NCBI RefSeq assembly: GCF_024721265.1
Contig: NZ_JAMXOC010000004.1
Span: 62,001 to 126,000, forward strand
Source: Ohessyouella blattaphilus
GTDB lineage: Bacteria > Bacillota > Clostridia > Lachnospirales > Lachnospiraceae
Length of the DNA: 64,000 bases
Reading direction: 5' to 3'
Made by a program: the position numbers and the translations under genes. Each line of letters begins with the position of its first letter. The first letter of the stretch is position 1. This document shows, piece by piece, positions 34,957 through 42,885 of the stretch. The notes under the pieces are model-generated. The model saw only the letters and a program-made list of their open reading frames with translations. It did not search any database and had not been told where the DNA came from.

Positions 34957-37900
34957 TAACTGGCAGATCCACCGAATAGGGTTATTGAATTTTTGGTATT
35001 ATGATGAAGAGGAATTTTATTTTGCCGATGGCCGGATGCTTTTAAGAGGAGCAAACGGGTCCGGAAAATCTGTAACGATGCAAAGCTTTATCCCTCTTCT
35101 CTTGGACGGAAATATGCGCCCTGAGCGCTTGGATCCCTTTGGATCGAGAGCGAGGCGGATGGAGAATTATCTTTTGGAGGAAGGCGACGGCCGGGAAGAG
35201 CGCACGGGCTATCTTTACATGGAATTCAAACGCACGGACTCGGAGACGTATATAACGATTGGCATTGGTATGCGAGCTAGACGAGGAAAGTCTATGGATA
35301 CGTGGTATTTCTTTCTTCAAGACAACAGACGAATCGGGAAAGAGTTCTATCTATATCGCCAAGAAGCCCAGAAAATCCCTTTGACGCAGCGAGAACTAAA
35401 AAATCGTCTAGGTGAAGGTGGTCAGGTCGTGGAAAGTCAGAAGGAATATATGGGCCTAGTTAATAAACTGATTTTTGGCTTTGAGACGGATGACGCGTAT
35501 AAAGAGTTGGTGGATCTTTTGATTCAGCTACGAACGCCGAAGCTATCAAAGGACTTTAAACCTAGCATTATTAACGATATTTTGACAAACTCACTTATGC
35601 CATTGTCGGAAGATGATTTGCGCCCCATGTCAGAAGCGATTGAAAATATGGATAGCTTAAAGGCGAGTCTTGATGATTTAAAAGAAACGCAGCAAGCAGC
35701 GGCAAAAATAGCCAGGAGCTATCATAAATATAATCGCTTTATTGCTTTTGACAAAGCCCGTAAGTATAAGCAGTATTCCCAGAGGCTACAGCAAGGAGAA
35801 CGAGAGCTCGCGAACTTAGAAAATCTAATTGACGAAAAAAATAAGGAAAAGGACGCATATGCGAATAAAGATATGCAGCTCAGCCAAGAACTAGTGCTTC
35901 GTGAAGAAGAGCTAGCTTCCTACGGCGAAAATGATTTGGTTAAGCTAGACAAGGAGCGGCAAAGCCTTTTGACGGATCAAGAGACGATAGAAAAAGAAAT
36001 CGCCTTAAAGGAAACGACTCATAGCGGTAAGAAGGCACAGCGTCAAGAATTAGAACATCGACAGACGGAAAAACGAGGAGATGTCGAAGCTTTAGAAGAT
36101 GAGATACATAAGCTTTTAGACGAGATGAGAGATGAGCTTACGCAGGCAACCTTTGACGATTACGAATTTATGGCCAATGAGCTGCAAGAGCATCTTTCAG
36201 AAACGTATAGTTTTGCTTCTCACAGAGAACTTCTAGACCGACAAATTACAAATTTACAACTAGTGAAGGACAAACTCAAAGAGGAACTACAGCTTAGGAA
36301 AAACAGTGATTTTATTGAGTCAGAAGTAGAAAAGAAACGCAGGGAGCGAGATACGCTTGAACGCAGTGAGCGGGACCTAGAGGATCAGCTGCGAACGGTT
36401 AAAAATGAGCTATTAGAGAAAATCAACCTGTGGGAGCAAGAGGCACAGGAGATTGTTGTCCCTGAAGAGAAAATGCACACTCTTTTAACGAAGATAGAAG
36501 GCTTTACGTATGAGCAAGACTATCATGAGGTGAAGAATATAATTCAGCCTTTCTATCAGGAAGCAGAAAAGGACCTACAGCTAGAAAAGGCACATTTAAC
36601 TTTTGAAAAGGATCAAAATCGGAAGTTACTTGAGAAGACAGAGCAGGAGTTAACCTTGTGGCGTGAACGAACCGACCCCGTTCCCGAGCGAAGTCCGGAG
36701 CAAGTAGCAAGTCGCGAGCATCTTCGCCAGGCAGGCATCGCTTATCAGGAATTCTATAAGGTGTTGGACTTCCCGACAGATTTTTCTGAACAACAACGGA
36801 ACCGCTTGGAGGAAGCTTTACTGCGAATGGGTATTTTAGATGCGGTATTAATTGATACCGAGGACTTTGAGAAAGTAAAAGCCTTTGAAGGCGGTCTAAG
36901 CGATCGCTATATCTTGACGAATACTAAGAAAGCAGATAACAATCTGGAGAGCTTAGTCGAGATTGTAAACGAAGATAACGATATTTTGCTCTATCAAAAG
37001 GTCGCCAAGGCACTGGCGGCAATCGGTTACGATGACCAGGGCGAAGTAACGGTTAAAAGCGAGGGGTATTATCAGTTAGGGCCAATAACAGGAACGTTAA
37101 CGGGCGAGTATCAGGCGAGGTTTATCGGCGAAAGAGCGCGTAAGCGTTACCAGGAAGCAAAGATTGCGGAGCTTACGGTAGAGCTTGAGCAGTTAATAAA
37201 AGACAGGGAAGAGCTTGAAAGAAAAGAGATAGGGCTACAAAAGCGTATCGAGGCACTTGGACAATGTTGGGCAGAGTTTCCAAAGGGGGACGACTTACTC
37301 TTAGCCCTGCGAACTTTAGAGGATGCCAAATACGCTCTTCGCCAGGTGAAGCAAGCTTTAGATAAAGAGCAAGAACGCCTCAACGAGGTGCTTAGAAATA
37401 TTGATGGTCTTCATCTGGAAATACAAAACCTGTGCACCAAAGTATATACGGTCCCTAATTTGGAAGTGGTGTCAGAGGTTCTCGAGGAGCTTTTAAGCTA
37501 TAAGAAACTGCTACAAGAACTGGAGATTTCCCACAGTAAATATATAAGCATTTGCGAAATTGTCGCGACCATGGTTATTCAGCTAGAAAGCCTTGATGAA
37601 GACATAGATACAGTCCTAGTAGATATTAGAAATTTGGAAATCCGCCGTCAAAAGTTACGAGAGCGCCTAGAGGCGATAAGTGAACAGCTAGCAATTGGCG
37701 ATGTGGAAGAGGTCTTAAAGAAAATTGAATTGGTTAATGTTCGCCTGAAAGAGATTCCCATAGAACAGCGAGGCATAGCCAGTAAGTTAGGAACGTTAGG
37801 CCAGCAGATTACCCAAGCGATAAGTGACAAAGAAAATAGCTTGGTAGATACCTTAAGGCTTCGCAACCAAGTGAAGGTTATTGCAGATGCTCTAAAACAA

Positions 37901-39028
37901 GAACTTTTTCTAGGTTATCTGAAAGAGGATTTAGCAGGTGACATTGCGGAGGGTATGGATGATATTTCTCAAGTGGCTGAGGAAATAGTAAGAAGAGAAG
38001 GAGCGCTTTTAGAACAAGAGGAGTCAGAAAAAGTTAGCCGAAATTTACAAGAGTCGTTCTTTAATAATCGTGCAGCTCTTACAGAGTACGGTCCCTCGCT
38101 ACAAGAAATATTCTCTGAAAAAACATCTTGTGACGGTCAAGAATTTAGTTTTGCCAGAGTGGAAATTAATGTTCGCTACCGAGGGCAGCAAGTAAAGTTC
38201 CCTAGCTTTGCGAAGAGGGTAGATGAGGATATCGAAGAGAAAAAAGGACTATTGAGTGATAAGGAGAGGGAACTGTTTGAGGATATTCTCCTTGGTGTCA
38301 TCAACCGTAAAATACGTGCGAAAATATATAGCAGCGAAAGCTGGGTTAAGAATATGAATGAGCTGATGGAAAGTATGCGTACTTCTAGCGGCATTCGTCT
38401 TAGCTTGCGTTGGCGTAGCAAAAGCGCCGAGCAAGAGGGTCAGTTAGATACAAAGGAATTGGTAACCTTGCTTAAGAAGGACCAGAAATGGATGAAGGAA
38501 GAAGAATCCGAAAAGCTCTTAAGTCATTTCCGCTCAAAGATTGAAGCGGCAAGAAAAATCTTAGAAGAAAGTGGAGGTATTCGTTCCTTTCACGGAATTG
38601 TGCGCGATATTTTAGATTATCGTCAGTGGTTTGAATTTCGTCTAGAGTATGAAAAAATCGGGGAGCGAAAGAAAGAGCTGACAGACCGTGATTTCTTTAC
38701 CTTTAGTGGTGGCGAAAAAGCTATGGCGATGTATGTGCCGCTCTTCTCAGCAGTGGTGGCCAAATACGAGGCTGCTAGAGATGATGCTCCGCGACTGATT
38801 TCTCTTGATGAAGCCTTTGCTGGTGTAGATGCTACAAATATTAATGATATGTTCCGGTTAATGGTAGATTTCCGTTTTGCCTTTATTATCAATTCGCAGA
38901 TTCTCTGGGGAGACTATGAAACGGTGCCTAGTTTGGCGATTTATCAGCTATTAAGAGCAGATAATGCCAAGTTTGTCACGGTTATTCGTTATACGTGGAA
39001 CGGCAAAGAAAAAATGCTTGAGGGGTAA
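34949..39028 (+). CDS. jetC: Wadjet system protein JetC (SMC-like ATPase)
   Basis: A 1359-residue SMC/MukB-like motor. The N-terminal Walker A motif GANGSGKS is at residues 34-41, the ABC signature FSGGEKA near 1253, and Walker B LISLDEAFAGVD near 1285. Between the heads are two very long charged coiled coils (about 220-600 and 730-1150) and a hinge-like globular part near 610-740. JetC dimers extrude DNA loops and detect small circles. I start at ATG 34949 (MNSNWQIHRIG) because GAGGGAG lies at the right distance; the ATG at 34934 would overlap jetB more and adds only MREIK. The gene is intact. Confidence 0.93.
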   Translation: MNSNWQIHRIGLLNFWYYDEEEFYFADGRMLLRGANGSGKSVTMQSFIPLLLDGNMRPERLDPFGSRARRMENYLLEEGDGREERTGYLYMEFKRTDSETYITIGIGMRARRGKSMDTWYFFLQDNRRIGKEFYLYRQEAQKIPLTQRELKNRLGEGGQVVESQKEYMGLVNKLIFGFETDDAYKELVDLLIQLRTPKLSKDFKPSIINDILTNSLMPLSEDDLRPMSEAIENMDSLKASLDDLKETQQAAAKIARSYHKYNRFIAFDKARKYKQYSQRLQQGERELANLENLIDEKNKEKDAYANKDMQLSQELVLREEELASYGENDLVKLDKERQSLLTDQETIEKEIALKETTHSGKKAQRQELEHRQTEKRGDVEALEDEIHKLLDEMRDELTQATFDDYEFMANELQEHLSETYSFASHRELLDRQITNLQLVKDKLKEELQLRKNSDFIESEVEKKRRERDTLERSERDLEDQLRTVKNELLEKINLWEQEAQEIVVPEEKMHTLLTKIEGFTYEQDYHEVKNIIQPFYQEAEKDLQLEKAHLTFEKDQNRKLLEKTEQELTLWRERTDPVPERSPEQVASREHLRQAGIAYQEFYKVLDFPTDFSEQQRNRLEEALLRMGILDAVLIDTEDFEKVKAFEGGLSDRYILTNTKKADNNLESLVEIVNEDNDILLYQKVAKALAAIGYDDQGEVTVKSEGYYQLGPITGTLTGEYQARFIGERARKRYQEAKIAELTVELEQLIKDREELERKEIGLQKRIEALGQCWAEFPKGDDLLLALRTLEDAKYALRQVKQALDKEQERLNEVLRNIDGLHLEIQNLCTKVYTVPNLEVVSEVLEELLSYKKLLQELEISHSKYISICEIVATMVIQLESLDEDIDTVLVDIRNLEIRRQKLRERLEAISEQLAIGDVEEVLKKIELVNVRLKEIPIEQRGIASKLGTLGQQITQAISDKENSLVDTLRLRNQVKVIADALKQELFLGYLKEDLAGDIAEGMDDISQVAEEIVRREGALLEQEESEKVSRNLQESFFNNRAALTEYGPSLQEIFSEKTSCDGQEFSFARVEINVRYRGQQVKFPSFAKRVDEDIEEKKGLLSDKERELFEDILLGVINRKIRAKIYSSESWVKNMNELMESMRTSSGIRLSLRWRSKSAEQEGQLDTKELVTLLKKDQKWMKEEESEKLLSHFRSKIEAARKILEESGGIRSFHGIVRDILDYRQWFEFRLEYEKIGERKKELTDRDFFTFSGGEKAMAMYVPLFSAVVAKYEAARDDAPRLISLDEAFAGVDATNINDMFRLMVDFRFAFIINSQILWGDYETVPSLAIYQLLRADNAKFVTVIRYTWNGKEKMLEG

Positions 39029-39031
39029 AGT

Positions 39032-40375
39032 ATGGGTGAAGAAAGACTAGAACAGTTTGTCAGCTTTTTAAAGGCAGACCCGGGATTTGCCAGGCTTTTA
39101 GCGGCCATGCGCGAAAAATACCGAAGTTTTGGTGAGGTAAAAGGAATTTTAGTTCTAAAAAAAGCGAGTCTTGCTGAAAAAAACGCCTTAAGCGGAATGC
39201 TGGGAGTTGATTATTCAGACACAAATGAGATTCGGGTAAGTGTTAGCCGGATACTAAAAGCTCTAGAGATGACACCTTTTTCCGGAATATCCTTAGAAGA
39301 GGCTGTAACTGCCTATTTTAGTGAGGATATTCTCACGAAAAAAGAAGAACGAACCCTGGAAAAGGAATTAGAAGACGCTTTTTTTCAGGACCTCATTAAT
39401 GAGTTTTCAGGAACCATAAGTAGTAGTTGGCTGCAAAGCGCTTGGCAGCGAGAGCTAGGGGAGTGGCAGTATTTACATCGCCATTACCGAGAGGACGGGG
39501 CACGTTTAAAGAAGGCTCTGAAAATTGCCATGGAAGCTGGTAACAACTTGCCAAGCACCAAGAACGAGAAAGTACAAATCCCCTTCTTTGCCGAAAGGTA
39601 CAGCAGAGATCCTCATACGTTTGACTATGGTCATTTAGAGAGTAATATTCTTCTGTACATTATCGCCTTCTATCTGGAAACAGCGAGATTTGAAAAGGGA
39701 CGAACTTCCTTAATACGTGATTTAGAGTTATATAGTAAAGTCGGGCTAGGCCGCGATGACATTCTTAATAACACGACGGTTTATGGTCTTAGTTGTATAC
39801 AAAAGGGTGGCCACGAGCACGCGGGATGTAGAGGTTATTTGGAGGAGAAGGAACCGCAGGTATTAACCTTACGCTTAATATTGCAAACCAAAAGTATTAT
39901 CGTTCCCAGGAAACGAGTGTATGTGGTGGAAAATTCGGGGGTTTTCGCGGAGTTAGTTAATCATCTTTCTTCAAGTAATCAAGCGCTAATGTGTACAAAT
40001 GGTCAATTTACAACGGCTTCTTGGATACTATTAGAGAAGTTTATTCAGCAAGGAATTGAAGTGTTCTACGCCGGTGATTTTGACCCGGAAGGACTACAGA
40101 TTGCGGATCGTCTTCTAGAAAGATTGCCGGAAGTACATTTATGGCGGATGTCGGTAGAGGATTACCTGGCATCTGTACCGGCGGTACCTCTTGATAAAAA
40201 GCGTCTTCAGAAATTACGGGCAATTAAAAATAAAAGTCTTAAAGATGTATGCCAGGAAATGAGAAAGCGGGAGATGGCAGGTTATCAAGAGGCGTTATGG
40301 GATAGGTATGTAGAGGATTTAATGCAGCAGGGAGATCCCGAAACCGGTGATAGTCAATCAATTAATCAGTTCTGA
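39032..40375 (+). CDS. jetD: Wadjet system nuclease JetD (TOPRIM domain)
   Basis: A 447-residue nuclease that cuts the plasmid once the motor has extruded it. The N-terminal half resembles JetD/TIGR02679-type proteins (SRDPHTFDYG and ILLYIIAFYLE). The C-terminal TOPRIM domain has the acidic residues in VYVVENSGVFAEL (Glu) and AGDFDPEGLQIADRLL (Asp-x-Asp). All expected catalytic residues are present. It begins 3 bp after jetC. The four genes together form a complete, apparently functional Wadjet locus. Confidence 0.9.
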   Translation: MGEERLEQFVSFLKADPGFARLLAAMREKYRSFGEVKGILVLKKASLAEKNALSGMLGVDYSDTNEIRVSVSRILKALEMTPFSGISLEEAVTAYFSEDILTKKEERTLEKELEDAFFQDLINEFSGTISSSWLQSAWQRELGEWQYLHRHYREDGARLKKALKIAMEAGNNLPSTKNEKVQIPFFAERYSRDPHTFDYGHLESNILLYIIAFYLETARFEKGRTSLIRDLELYSKVGLGRDDILNNTTVYGLSCIQKGGHEHAGCRGYLEEKEPQVLTLRLILQTKSIIVPRKRVYVVENSGVFAELVNHLSSSNQALMCTNGQFTTASWILLEKFIQQGIEVFYAGDFDPEGLQIADRLLERLPEVHLWRMSVEDYLASVPAVPLDKKRLQKLRAIKNKSLKDVCQEMRKREMAGYQEALWDRYVEDLMQQGDPETGDSQSINQF

Positions 40376-40390
40376 GCAGGCATGGTATTT

Positions 40391-40536
40391 ACGAGAGAAG
40401 TATTTACAGATGGAGCGGGAGGGAGACATACAATGACAGTGAAGTCGATTGATTTTACCAGTTTAAAGGCAAGAGACTTCCGTGTAAAATATGCACGGAA
40501 GTAGTAAATAGACGTCTTACAAAGGGGGTTTTAGCT
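40391..40536. other. chromosomal interval between jetD and the element junction
   Basis: Only very short frames are present, for example a 24-codon ORF from 40433 ending at the palindrome. A strong AAAGGGGG site at 40521-40528 precedes the truncated phosphatase start. Nothing else can be supported. Confidence 0.4.
40476..40507. repeat. 32-nt palindromic repeat, copy A
   Basis: Begins ACTTCCGTG and ends GCACGGAAGTAGTAA; the arms ACTTCCGTG and CACGGAAGT pair. A copy with two differences lies at 40909-40940. The two copies lie on either side of the suspected element junction. Confidence 0.7.
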
Positions 40537-40590
40537 ATGATAAAAATATTAATGGTGTGCCACGGCAGGAGATTAACTGAACGCCGATGA
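40537..40590 (+). pseudogene. 5' stub of a low-molecular-weight protein tyrosine phosphatase gene (probable left junction of the ICE)
   Basis: After a good ribosome binding site, an ATG opens MIKILMVCHG, the start of LMW-PTP proteins, whose next residues should be NICRSPMAE with the catalytic P-loop. Instead the frame turns to RRLTERR and stops. The break falls right after the Gly codon, near 40566-40570. The simplest reading is insertion of a mobile element into this gene, with the remainder of the phosphatase beyond the right end of the window. Confidence 0.6.
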
Positions 40591-40731
40591 TACGCGTGGT
40601 TGTGCGGTTTTAAGGATCTGCCTATTTGAGTTTACTAACGATTTACTAATGATTTTTTTAAAAGTGAGTTTGCCTTAGTGCGATGGCAAAATACAATGAA
40701 TTAGTGTAAAGCGAAGTGAAGTGAAGTTTAT
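40591..40731. other. left end region of the mobile element
   Basis: No gene. It contains a near-repeat TTTACTAACGA / TTTACTAATGA at about 40628-40652 that could be a recombinase arm site, and AT-rich sequence before the RhuM fragment. Confidence 0.4.
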
Positions 40732-40971
40732 ATGAATGAGATAGTACTCTTTAGTGACGGAGATATCGAATTAGAAGTATCGGTTTCGCCAGAGAGCGAT
40801 ACAGTTTGGTTAACTCAAGATCAAATGGCAGCTCTATTTGAAAAGAATCGAACTGTAATAAGTCGCCATATAACAAATATTTTTTCAGAGGGTGAATTAG
40901 AGCAAGATACTTCCGTGCAAATTATGCACGGAAGTAGTAATAATGGGCATCGGCCGCCTCAAATTAATTAA
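40732..40971 (+). pseudogene. truncated RhuM-family (virulence protein RhuM) gene
   Basis: The first 60 residues match RhuM N-termini: IVLFSDGDIELEV, VWLTQDQMAALFEKNRTVIS and HITNIFSEGEL. Intact RhuM proteins run to over 300 residues with a VISVGYRVKSQRG segment; here the reading frame ends after 79 residues in an unrelated tail that coincides with a 32-nt palindromic repeat. RhuM proteins occur in mobile and defence regions; the function is unknown and this copy is broken. Confidence 0.75.
40909..40940. repeat. 32-nt palindromic repeat, copy B
   Basis: ACTTCCGTGC and GCACGGAAGT flank AAATTAT, followed by AGTAA; 30 of 32 bases match copy A at 40476-40507. It lies at the point where RhuM homology stops. 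Confidence 0.7.
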
Positions 40972-41104
40972 TCTATTAAATGCAGATTGGAAACAACGAC
41001 AGCCCTATTTGGGGCTATTGATGTAACTGAGGATGTGATGGAGAAGATTATTTTCTGAAACCACAGATAAAATACAGGATAAGAGATATTTAACATGAAT
41101 AATT

Positions 41105-41142
41105 AAAAGGCACTTTTCATTAAGTTGAAAGGTGCTTTTTTT
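41105..41142 (+). terminator. terminator-like hairpin upstream of parA
   Basis: AAAAGGCACTTTTCA pairs imperfectly with TGAAAGGTGCTTTTTT, ending in seven T residues, 27 bp before the parA start. It may isolate the conjugation operon from read-through. Confidence 0.65.
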
Positions 41143-41168
41143 GTGCCTATTTGGCAGAAAGGAGAGAT

Positions 41169-41990
41169 ATGGATAACTGTAAAATTATTGCAATTGCCAA
41201 TCAAAAAGGTGGTGTTGGAAAAACCACAACAACGATAAGCTTAGGCGTTGGATTGGCTCAAAGAGGAAGAAGAGTTTTGTTGGTGGATGCGGATCCTCAA
41301 GGCGATCTCACAACAAGTTTAGGTTGTAATGATAGCGATTTAATAGATATTACGCTAGCAACCTATATGGAAGCTACCATCCGAGATATGCCAATACCGA
41401 AGGGTGGCATAGTTCATCATTATGAGGGGGTAGACGTGATTCCAGCAAATCTAGAGTTAGCAACGACAGAAATGTCACTAGTAAATGCTATGAGTCGAGA
41501 GTTCACATTGAAAAACTGCTTGGAGCCGTTAAAAGATGAATACGACTATATTTTAATTGATTGTATGCCTAGCTTGGGGATGATTACCATTAATGCTTTA
41601 GCAGCTGCAGATAGCGTGATTATTCCGGTGCAAGCTCACTATTTGCCAGCTAAGGGAATGACACAGCTCATAAGTACAATAAACAAGGTAAAGAGACAGA
41701 TTAATCCGGTATTACAGATAGATGGAGCGCTTCTAACGTTGGCTGACATGCGAACAAATCTATCAAGAGAAACGGAAACAACTCTTCGAGAGAGCTATGG
41801 GGAGCATATTCGCATTTATGACACAGTTATACCTGTGGGGATAAGTGCTGCAGAAACATCGGCGCTTGGGAAGAGTATATTTCTGCATGAACCAAATAGT
41901 AAAGTGGCAAAGGCATATGAAATATTTGTTGAGGAGGTGATGAGAGGTGGCAAAAAAAGAAATCAAACTCGAACTCCCTTCTGTCGATGA
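41169..41990 (+). CDS. parA: ParA-family partition ATPase
   Basis: A 273-residue deviant Walker ATPase (AAA_31). The signature KGGVGKTTTTISLG lies near residue 11, with DADPQGDLTTSLG near 40 and LIDCMPSLGM near 120. Together with ParB and a RepA_N-type protein it forms the replication/maintenance module of many Clostridia ICEs, segregating the excised circular form. I use ATG 41169, which has AAAGGAG just upstream; the TTG 18 bp earlier is less likely. It overlaps parB by 44 bp. Confidence 0.95.
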   Translation: MDNCKIIAIANQKGGVGKTTTTISLGVGLAQRGRRVLLVDADPQGDLTTSLGCNDSDLIDITLATYMEATIRDMPIPKGGIVHHYEGVDVIPANLELATTEMSLVNAMSREFTLKNCLEPLKDEYDYILIDCMPSLGMITINALAAADSVIIPVQAHYLPAKGMTQLISTINKVKRQINPVLQIDGALLTLADMRTNLSRETETTLRESYGEHIRIYDTVIPVGISAAETSALGKSIFLHEPNSKVAKAYEIFVEEVMRGGKKRNQTRTPFCR

Positions 41991-42879
41991 TTTGTTCACG
42001 ACTCAAGAGGAACGAGACCAAAAGACGGCGGAACAGATTCTAGAAATACCAGTAAAGGAAATCAGCGACTTTCCTAATCATCCTTTTAAGGTACGTCTAG
42101 ACAAGGAAATGCAGGACATGATAGAAAGCATAAATCAGTATGGCATACTCGTTCCTGCCATTGTTAGGGAAAAGGAGGGCGGCTCCATTGAAATGATTTC
42201 AGGACATCGGCGTAAATTCGCAGCCATAGAAGCAGGACTTTCGGTAATTCCCTGTATTAAGAAAAGTCTAACCGATGATGAAGCAATCATTATCATGGTG
42301 GATGCGAATATTCAGAGAGAGAATATTCTCCCTTCGGAAAAGGCGTTTGCGTTTAAATTGAAATTGGAGGCAATGAAGCGACAAGGCAAACGAACGGACT
42401 TAACTTCGTCTCCACTGGAGACGAAGTTAAAAAGCTCTAGATCGGATGTAGAACTGGGACGTCAAGTGGGTGAGAGTAAGGAGCAGATTCATCGCTATAT
42501 ACGTTTAACAAATCTAACCCCGGATATTCTGGATTTAGTGGATGAGGGTAGGATTGCTTTCCGCCCAGCGGTAGAGGTGTCATACTTGACAGAACAGGAG
42601 CAGTCAATCTTATATGACAACATCGTTCTTGAAGAGAAGACCCCATCTCTTTCACAAGCCGTAAAGATGAAAAACTTATCGAAAAAAGGTGAGCTGGATG
42701 ATGAAGGAATCTTTAAAATTATGATTGAAGAGAAGGGGAATCAAAAGGAACAATTTAAGATGCCCAAAGAAAAAATAGGTCGCTATTTTCCTGAAGGGAC
42801 AACTAAGGAGGTTATGCAAGATACCATCATCAAAGCCTTGGAATATTATCAAAAACGAACGAAAGAGAAAACGAGGTGA
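41947..42879 (+). CDS. parB: ParB/Spo0J-family partition protein
   Basis: A 310-residue centromere-binding CTPase-type protein. The N-terminal ParB domain has FPNHPFKVRLDKEM, YGILVPAIVREK and the nucleotide-binding ISGHRRKFAA. Next come ENILPSEKAFAFKLKLEAM and a helix-turn-helix (ESKEQIHRYIRLTNLTPDILDLVDEGRIAFRPAVEVSYL, partly). The start is GTG after GAGGAGGTG. A 31-bp palindrome lies inside the coding sequence at 42400-42430. It is cotranscribed with parA and repA. Confidence 0.95.
   Translation: MAKKEIKLELPSVDDLFTTQEERDQKTAEQILEIPVKEISDFPNHPFKVRLDKEMQDMIESINQYGILVPAIVREKEGGSIEMISGHRRKFAAIEAGLSVIPCIKKSLTDDEAIIIMVDANIQRENILPSEKAFAFKLKLEAMKRQGKRTDLTSSPLETKLKSSRSDVELGRQVGESKEQIHRYIRLTNLTPDILDLVDEGRIAFRPAVEVSYLTEQEQSILYDNIVLEEKTPSLSQAVKMKNLSKKGELDDEGIFKIMIEEKGNQKEQFKMPKEKIGRYFPEGTTKEVMQDTIIKALEYYQKRTKEKTR
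42400..42430. promoter_or_regulatory. 31-bp near-perfect palindrome inside parB
   Basis: TTAACTTCGTCTCCA (42400-42414) and TGGAGACGAAGTTAA (42416-42430) are exact complements around one central C. It encodes LTSSPLETKLK, a segment often seen as DLTSxxxGxK in ICE ParB proteins. It could be a parS-like centromere or a regulatory hairpin. Confidence 0.6.
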
Positions 42880-42885
42880 TGGGAG

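Noticed and set aside
40537-40590. A functional 17-residue peptide gene
   Set aside because: Although it has a good start, its ten first residues match the beginning of a phosphatase; truncation explains it better.
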